DNA of 64,000 nt. It comes from Lenzites betulinus. Lineage: Eukaryota; Basidiomycota; Agaricomycetes; Polyporales; Polyporaceae. Position 1 is the stretch's first letter; every line of letters starts with the position of its first letter. A program made the translations under genes and the position numbers. Below the pieces are notes generated by a model. That model was not told the DNA's origin, made no database searches, and was given only the letters and a program-made list of their open reading frames with translations. The stretch lies in NCBI GenBank assembly GCA_022264855.1, contig JABYQU010000076.1, positions 44,144 to 108,143 on the forward strand, in the 5' to 3' direction. This document shows, one piece after another, positions 58,604 through 64,000 of this stretch.

Positions 58604-59478
58604 AGTGTGGGAGCGAAGGGAAGAGACGGAGGCTCGAAAGGCTGAGCGTGAGGATCGGCCCAGTGGAGGCGTGCCGAGAGGTGGAGAATGCGATCACGCG
58701 GGACGTCGATGTAAAGGCGGTAAGCATCGCTGCGCCAGCGGCCGAGTTGCTGAATCTCGTAGTCGGAGTATCCAACCGCGGCTGCGGAGGTTGCGGCGCC
58801 GCGGCGGAAGCTGTGGCCGGAGTACTTGGAGCTGTCGAGCCCGAGGAAGGCGAGATGTGTTTTGAGTAGGGAGATGAAGTATGGTCGTGAGAGTGGGTCA
58901 GATGTGTCGCGTCCGAAGAAGAGGGGAGCGGAAAGCGATGCTTGCGGAACTGCGCGGAAGAGATCGCGCATAGCGGCCACTGGGCAGGTGGCAGCTTGTG
59001 GAGCTGCAGAGACAAGAATGGAGACGCCTTTGCGGAATGGGTCCGTCTTCGACGCGGGGAGGGAAAGGATCATGTGGGTAGGGGCTACTGCGGTGGGGAG
59101 GAATTGGATGGAGCTTCGTGTGAGGTTGACGGATGGGTCAAACTTGGTGCGTTCTTTGTCAACGGTGAACTCGCCACAGCGGAGGAAGGCGGCGAAGGCA
59201 AGGGTGATAGCCGCACGGAAGTTGAGGTCTCGAATTGAGGCTGGTTGCAGGAGCTCGCAGAGGCGACGGAGGAGGTCGATGGTGATGGGGAGTTTGGGAT
59301 TGCGCTCGCGCTCACCGTGGTAGTGTTTGATGCCACGGATGAGACGCTGTACAACTGGGGACTCGCAGGGGGTGAACGGAAAGTCAGCGTCGACATGGAG
59401 GGAGCGGACAGCGCTGAGGTAGGACTTAATGGTTTTGGGTTGCAAGCTCCGAGTGCCCAGGAATGCAACCCATTCCAT
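58597..59478 (-). CDS. Tyrosine recombinase of the RT-YR element
   Basis: Integrase that resolves and inserts circular element DNA. 293 codons from the first ATG (MEWVAFLGTRSL); the same frame stays open and protein-like upstream to about 59650 (WHGLAASTRKSYSTGQKSF), so the domain really starts earlier. Catalytic residues are visible: Arg in AFLRCGEF, the beta-hairpin Lys in LPASKTDPF, His-x-x-Arg in SGHSFRRGAATS, Trp in LGRWRSD and the nucleophile Tyr in AYRLYI. All appear intact. The frame differs from the upstream RT frame by one position. Confidence 0.88.
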   Translation of the reverse strand: MEWVAFLGTRSLQPKTIKSYLSAVRSLHVDADFPFTPCESPVVQRLIRGIKHYHGERERNPKLPITIDLLRRLCELLQPASIRDLNFRAAITLAFAAFLRCGEFTVDKERTKFDPSVNLTRSSIQFLPTAVAPTHMILSLPASKTDPFRKGVSILVSAAPQAATCPVAAMRDLFRAVPQASLSAPLFFGRDTSDPLSRPYFISLLKTHLAFLGLDSSKYSGHSFRRGAATSAAAVGYSDYEIQQLGRWRSDAYRLYIDVPRDRILHLSARLHWADPHAQPFEPPSLPFAPTLA

Positions 59479-60953
59479 GATGGTGCGTTGTGACGCGGGG
59501 AGGTAGGAGCCGTCGGGGTTGAGGAAGGCGGGGTGCAGGCGGACGAAGTCGATGAAGGACTTCTGTCCCGTGCTGTAGGATTTGCGAGTACTTGCTGCCA
59601 GTCCATGCCAGAGGTAGAAGGCGACGTTGTGAGAGTAGTGAGCATGCGTTTCAAACCAGTGAGGTGGGGGAGCGGTGAGGAGGGTGTGGGGTGGAGGTGT
59701 GGAGCCAGCTGGAAGAGGCGGGAATATTGGAAACGAGAGGCAGCGTCAGCGAGCGCATTCTCCGCTGATGAGAGCCAAACGGATGAAAAGGAAAAATCAA
59801 GGCAAGCGGCTAGCATGAGGAGGGTGCGGAGGATGGACATGGTGGTTCGGGAGCGATTGCGATCTGTCGCGATTGCGTCGACAATGACTGAATTGTCAAT
59901 GTGGAAGATGATGTGGGCCCCTTTCCACTGGGAGCCCCAGCGTAGCGTGGCCTGCAGGGCCGCGTAAATTTCCTTGAACTGGATGTCATGCTTACGAAAA
60001 CGTCGGGGAACGCGTGATGAGAACCAAGCTGAGCCAAAGATGCCGCCAATGCCCTTCCGCTCAGAGCCACTGGCGTCCGTGAAGACATGGAGGGTTGGAC
60101 GGGAGGGGGTGATGAGACGGACACCATTCCATAGTGAGGCGAAGACCGACCACCAGTGGATGTCGGCGCGGGCGTACGCCGGGATGTGGCGAGAGGCAAA
60201 AGGCGAGGGGAAGGTGGAAGAGAATTCGATGAGGCGGCGAATAAAGGCACGGGAGTGAGGGATAACCTGGGAGGCAAATTGGAGAAACCCGATGAGGCTC
60301 TGGAGATCGCGCAGACGACAGGTCTTGGCAGCCTGCCATTGGGCAAGGAGGTCACGCAGGTACTGAAGTTTATCAGATGGCAGACGGGCTTCCATTGCGT
60401 CGGTGTCGAGCTCGAGGCCGAGGAACTCAAGGCGTGTACAGGGCATAATGGTCTTGGTCTGCTGGAACTCGAGGCCGAGTTGTTGTCCCAGTGACATGAT
60501 CCATTCGACTGCCGAGTTGGCCAGGGTGAGGGGGGTAGATGCTGCAAAGATGGGAAGGAAGTCGTCAAGATAGTGGCGCAAGGAAGCTGGGATGTGCCGT
60601 GCGATGATCCAGTGAAGCGCTTCCGCAAATAGGTTGAAGATGTAAGGTGCGGACTTGACGCCGAAGACGAGGACGACGTGGTAATAGAACTGTCCCATCC
60701 AATGGCACCTGAGGAGGTACCAGTCAGACTGCCGGACGGGGATCTGCCGGAAGGCATCTTTGAGGTCGAGTTTAGCCAAGAGCGCACCCTGGCCCAGGCG
60801 GCGAATCTCAGCGACTGCTGTTTCGAAGGACTCGTAGGCGATATGGCTCTCGGAGTCAGGAATGCCGCTGTTGACGGAGTCGTTGGACGGCCATGATAGA
60901 TGGTGAATGACGCGCAACTTGGACGGGTTGCGTGGCCGTGAAACGACCCCCAA
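59085..60953 (-). CDS. Reverse transcriptase-RNase H of the RT-YR element
   Basis: Copies element RNA. RT motif A LAKLDLKDAFRQIPV and motif C YLDDFL have their catalytic Asp residues. Thumb/connection follows with LEFLGLELDTD. RNase H has HVFTDASG, the Glu in FKEIYAAL, the Asp in FHIDNS and the Asp in NALADAASR, all present. The frame is open upstream of the first start codon, with RT-like sequence (ERYLSDYPDRRFVASLL) as far as about 61205, so the real product starts earlier, perhaps by fusion or spliced from ORF1. Below about 59700 this frame runs antisense-like over the YR domain and loses similarity. The usable RT-RH part is about 59700-61205. Confidence 0.88.
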   Translation of the reverse strand: MGVVSRPRNPSKLRVIHHLSWPSNDSVNSGIPDSESHIAYESFETAVAEIRRLGQGALLAKLDLKDAFRQIPVRQSDWYLLRCHWMGQFYYHVVLVFGVKSAPYIFNLFAEALHWIIARHIPASLRHYLDDFLPIFAASTPLTLANSAVEWIMSLGQQLGLEFQQTKTIMPCTRLEFLGLELDTDAMEARLPSDKLQYLRDLLAQWQAAKTCRLRDLQSLIGFLQFASQVIPHSRAFIRRLIEFSSTFPSPFASRHIPAYARADIHWWSVFASLWNGVRLITPSRPTLHVFTDASGSERKGIGGIFGSAWFSSRVPRRFRKHDIQFKEIYAALQATLRWGSQWKGAHIIFHIDNSVIVDAIATDRNRSRTTMSILRTLLMLAACLDFSFSSVWLSSAENALADAASRFQYSRLFQLAPHLHPTPSSPLPHLTGLKRMLTTLTTSPSTSGMDWQQVLANPTARDRSPSSTSSACTPPSSTPTAPTSPRHNAPSWNGLHSWALGACNPKPLSPTSALSAPSMSTLTFRSPPASPQLYSVSSVASNTTTVSASAIPNSPSPSTSSVASASSCNQPQFETSTSVRLSPLPSPPSSAVASSPLTKNAPSLTHPSTSHEAPSNSSPPQ

Positions 60954-61463
60954 CGGGGAGGTGCGGAATGGAGAGATGGGAGGGGCAGGGAAGGGCCCAT
61001 GAACCCGATTGCGTGGCAGGAGCGCGGCGATGTCGGCGGAGATCGTGTCGGGATGGTCCCGAGCAGTCGAGAGGTTCTGGCAGGATTGTGACGTAGGCAG
61101 CCCAGTAAATCCAAGAGCAGCACCATAATCTATTATGTGTAGTAAGGAGGCTACAAAGCGGCGATCAGGATAGTCTGATAGGTACCGTTCCCATGTACTG
61201 CGGTTGAGGGAAGATTGGACGTGGTGGGTGTCAGTAGTGCGAAGGGCGACATCGTTGCAACGTGGATCGGTGTTCGGTCGCGCTGGGGGGGTAGTTTGGG
61301 GGAGGAAGAGAGCGTCGTGCCGCAGGGGTGTGTGTGTGCCTGGGTGAGAAGAGGTGTTGGGTGCGAGTGATGAAGGGATGGGGTGGGAACCGAGGGCGTC
61401 GTCCTGAGGGCTAAGACGAGCAGCAGGAGACGTAGCAGAGGTATTGTTCGTCCTGCCGAGAAC

Positions 61464-62644
61464 TCAGGTCGATTTCTTGGGGCAATTGTGCTGCCCGTGA
61501 TCGGACGCGTTGCAGTCGTTGCACTTGTGCTGCCGCTTGTACCTGCATGGTGACGTGCACACTCCTCGGTTGAACAAGTTGCATACCTCCGAAGACATGT
61601 CGGTGCGTGGAGAGCCTGACGGCGAGCTTCCGGAGTGTGCTTTGGAGGGACCTCGCGCGTTGGAGGCGGTGAACCGTGCCCGGTCGCGCCCGTTTAGGTG
61701 CTTAGCCTGAAGAGCGGAGTCGATTAGGCCCCATGCAGAGTAATCTCCTCGTATCATATCGCGGCGACGCTTGTGGTGGAACTCCATGTGGTATGCGAGG
61801 ACGGCAGACCACTGGTAGTCTTCTGTGAACTGCTCCAGTTGGGTCATATACAGGGAGCCGCCGCTGGAGACCTGGTAGACAGCAGCGCTGTTACCGCTGG
61901 TGGCCGCAAACGCTGCGAGGATGTTGAAGTAGGTCATGAGCGGCGCAAAGAGGGCGTGGAAGGAGGGGTATTCCTTCGTGGTGGGATCCCGGAGAGAGAA
62001 GGTGCGACCATTGAAATCGAGGACCGATCGTGACGCTTTGTCCCGGTACTTAGAGTCCAGCTTGTAGAGGTCGCTGGGTTCGAAGTCGTGTCGGGAGATG
62101 TCGAGAAGCACGCTTGCCTTGATAGAAGGGAATAGATCGAGAAGGGACGCACCGGTGGCGGGGGTACCGATGCGGCCGGTACGAATTGCGGGAAAGAGTG
62201 GACCGTGATCGCGGGAGACGATTCCTCGCCCGTGGATGAGCCTAGCAGAGCGGAGGGGAGAATACTGCCAGATGGGGCCATCTGGCGTTGCAAAGCCAGA
62301 AGTGCGAAGACTTGCTCGGCGGTGAACGATCCCGGGAGAGATGGCATAGCTGCTGCCGGTCCGGCTTGCGGAGACGAGGCGGCGCCAGGGGAAGGCGTTG
62401 TTTGTTCGGGTTGAGTACTGTCGTTGTTCTGGGCGTCCGAAGACCTGGTTGTTTCGGGGTGCATGATGGGCGAAGGTGTGGGATCGAGTGGTGGATCGTC
62501 GGAGACGGTAGTTTTGGAGACAAATTGGCCGTTGGGACCACGGGCGACGCGGTGATACGCTCCACAGGCGTTCCAGGCCAGAAACCCGCCTTTTCCTCCT
62601 TTGCGCGCGCACGCCAACCACAGCGCGCGCAGAGCCCACCGCAC
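61464..62644 (-). CDS. ORF1 (Gag-like, zinc knuckle) of the RT-YR element, frameshifted
   Basis: Nucleic-acid-binding structural protein. The 3' part (61464 to about 62150) reads LLDLFPSIKASVLLDI, LDFNGRTFSLRD and ends in a Cys-rich knuckle (CNLFNRGVC, CRYKRQHKCNDCNASDHGQHNC in part). The 5' part (about 62170-62644) is protein-like only in another frame (FTAEQVFALLALQRQM; SPAITVHSFPQFVPA). One frame change near 62160 separates them. This suggests a disabling indel, or less likely a short intron. Confidence 0.65.
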
Positions 62645-63911
62645 ACCTCTGTACTCCCTACGTCGCGCGCGCAGTGCGCGTAGCCCATCGCGCGCAAGGT
62701 CAAGATGCGCGCGGGGTACTTCACCACGGCGCGCGCGATGCCTGTCGCTATCCAGAGCCCTCTGCCCTAGCTGCTCGCGCGCGCGGGTCCGTTGGGCGCA
62801 TCAGTGGCGCGCGCACGAGGCGCGCGAAGAGTCGGATCGCGCGCGGCGAGTGCGCCCGGCGCGCGAGGCCTCCCGGGACCGGTTTCCGCTTATCTCCCGT
62901 ATGGTAGCACGTGTTTTGGATTCCGCCTGCGGGCATTCTTGTACATAGTCATTTCGGGGCATTCGAACCCCCCAGACAATCCACCCCTCACTCTCTCAAC
63001 TGCTGGGAACGTGTCCCTCGCGCTTCCCGACGTGCAACAGCTCCCCTTCAAAGCAGGACGACTGGAGACCTCTCCGCTGTGACAGCGTACCGTCAGTTGC
63101 GTATACTGCGTCTATTCCGTTCCTCCTGCGTTTTACTGCGTGCGTACTGCGTTGCGAAGCCCCGCGGCTGACTGCGAGCGTTGCGTTATTCCTGCGCGCG
63201 TTGCGTTACCGAGCTTACCTCCGCGCGCGCCCTTCTACAGCGCGAGTCCGCGCGCGCTCTTGCCTTGTGCGCGAGAGGCTTCCCTTCTGCTAGCGCGCGA
63301 ACAGTACACGGGCCGGCCTACCAGCGGACCTAGGGAGCTCGAGACCTTACTCCCCTTCATCACACACCTAGACGTCCTCTACCCCTCGGCTATCGGCCGT
63401 CAGAGCACCTCTTACCGTATCATTTTGGAGCCCACCGCGAGGGGGTTTCAGATCTCGACCTACACCTTCGGAACGCACCCTAGAGCCGACTGCGCGCGCG
63501 CGCTGCTACAACGGCGTCCGACCTAGCGGCGGAACTGCTCGACAGTGCCTTGCGCGAGTTACTCGCCATCGGATACAGCCAGTGCACCCCTCAAGACCTC
63601 CACACCGTCGTCGAGTCCCTTTCCCTCTTCCTCAGCTACAGCGCTCGGCGCCTGCGTTCGAATCCCACCACCACGTGGTTCCAAGAGTTGGCCCAGGCCC
63701 TCCCTCGAGAAGACTCGGCGCCTTCCTCACCAGAGGTTCCCCCATCCCCACCTTCGGACTTCGACTTCCCTACGAACCTACGTCATTCGCGCCGTACCAT
63801 CTCCACTACCGCGCTGCCAGCATCTTCAGAGCGGGACATTCTCGAATCCGCCGTCCCTACACCGCTAAGCACTTCTGAAAGCGCGCGCTCCCCTAGCCTC
63901 CAGCGCGCGAT
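62645..63911 (+). mobile_element. Probable 5' region (LTR and leader) of an LTR retrotransposon
   Basis: GC-rich, CGCG-dense DNA followed by a leader. From 63484 the plus-strand frame is open and protein-like for over 130 codons (LLDSALRELLAIGYSQC; TTWFQELAQALPRED). The LTR borders could not be set because only one end is in the window. It abuts the RT-YR element, so one element probably inserted into or next to the other. Confidence 0.45.
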
Positions 63912-64000
63912 ATGGCCGACGAACAGCATCAGGAACCGCTCGCGCAACACGCGCGCGCAGCCATGCCCGCGCGCGGACATAGCACTGCACGTTTTCGATC
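63912..64000 (+). CDS. Start of a Gypsy-type Gag, truncated by the window end
   Basis: ATG at 63912 opens MADEQHQEPLAQHA and then AAMPARGHSTARF, the same beginning seen in many basidiomycete Gypsy Gag proteins (MPARGHSTAP-like). Thirty codons are visible before the window ends. Confidence 0.5.
   Translation, partial: MADEQHQEPLAQHARAAMPARGHSTARFR

Larger units (their letters stand above)
57966..62644 (-). mobile_element. RT-YR retrotransposon (Ngaro/PAT-like), minus strand
   Basis: Reading the minus strand: ORF1 with a zinc knuckle, reverse transcriptase-RNase H, tyrosine recombinase, then split direct repeats. Two 106-bp copies (B1 58498-58603 and B2 57966-58071) flank a 426-bp segment (A2, 58072-58497). 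B1 overlaps the end of the YR ORF. This B1-A2-B2 tail is the known structure of Ngaro/PAT-type elements that integrate by tyrosine recombinase through a circular intermediate. The matching A1 at the 5' end was not found. The 5' boundary is therefore unknown, and LTR-element sequence follows. ORF1 carries a frame disruption, so the copy is probably not autonomous. Confidence 0.85.

Noticed and set aside
58065..59015. 316-codon minus-strand ORF over the retroelement tail
   Set aside because: Runs through repeats B1, A2 and B2 and overlaps the recombinase in another frame; no protein similarity.
59810..61126. 438-codon minus-strand ORF
   Set aside because: Frame shadow of reverse transcriptase: RT and RNase H motifs lie in the neighbouring frame.
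1..64000. CRISPR arrays, rRNA or bacterial-type operons
   Set aside because: No regularly spaced short repeats, no rRNA-like sequence, and gene structure is eukaryotic throughout.

Overview
The window reads as nuclear DNA of a filamentous basidiomycete, most likely an Agaricomycete. Genes are split by many short GT-AG introns (about 50-110 nt), intergenic DNA is GC-rich, and the gene families are typical of mushroom-forming fungi: DHA2-type MFS pump, ABCC transporter, F-box/LRR proteins, C2H2/Zn2Cys6 regulator, OTT_1508-like deaminase and an RT-YR retroelement. The class is an inference from gene style, not from a marker gene. Gene models were built by hand from splice sites and reading phase. 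Where I say a model closes in phase, the exon lengths sum to a multiple of three with an open frame.

Layout. 0.4-2.7 kb: a ten-exon MFS drug/toxin exporter. 3.0-26.9 kb: a large inverted duplication. Two arms of about 4.7 kb (3030-7706 and 22170-26866) face each other across a 14.5 kb spacer. Each arm carries one intact copy of an unknown five-exon gene and one copy of a decaying small gene with a strong TATA box. The spacer holds a GC-rich low-complexity block, an OTT_1508-like deaminase gene, a flavin-reductase-domain gene and a C2H2+Zn2Cys6 transcription factor. A second, direct duplication of about 1 kb (9719-10643 and 15672-16686) lies upstream of the deaminase and again upstream of the transcription factor.

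27-37.5 kb: a set of lineage-specific genes (acidic hypothetical proteins and two related F-box proteins, one with a frameshift). 38.8-44.0 kb: a fifteen-exon ABCC (MRP-like) transporter of 1448 residues, with one GC-AG intron. 44.6-46.3 kb: a protein with four CCCH zinc fingers. 48.6-50.4 kb: a hypothetical protein with a helical, charged segment. 50.4-56.0 kb: poorly coding DNA. 56.1-57.3 kb: a RING-finger protein resembling Slx8/RNF4-type ligases.

58-64 kb: transposons. A minus-strand tyrosine-recombinase retroelement (ORF1 with zinc knuckle, RT-RNase H, YR) ends in the split direct repeats expected of Ngaro/PAT-like elements. Next to it, an LTR-type element begins on the plus strand and its gag runs off the window end.

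The two transporters could serve efflux of toxic compounds, and the deaminase, flavin reductase and regulator share one duplicated block. No operon-like logic or proven pathway links them, and any functional link is inference.
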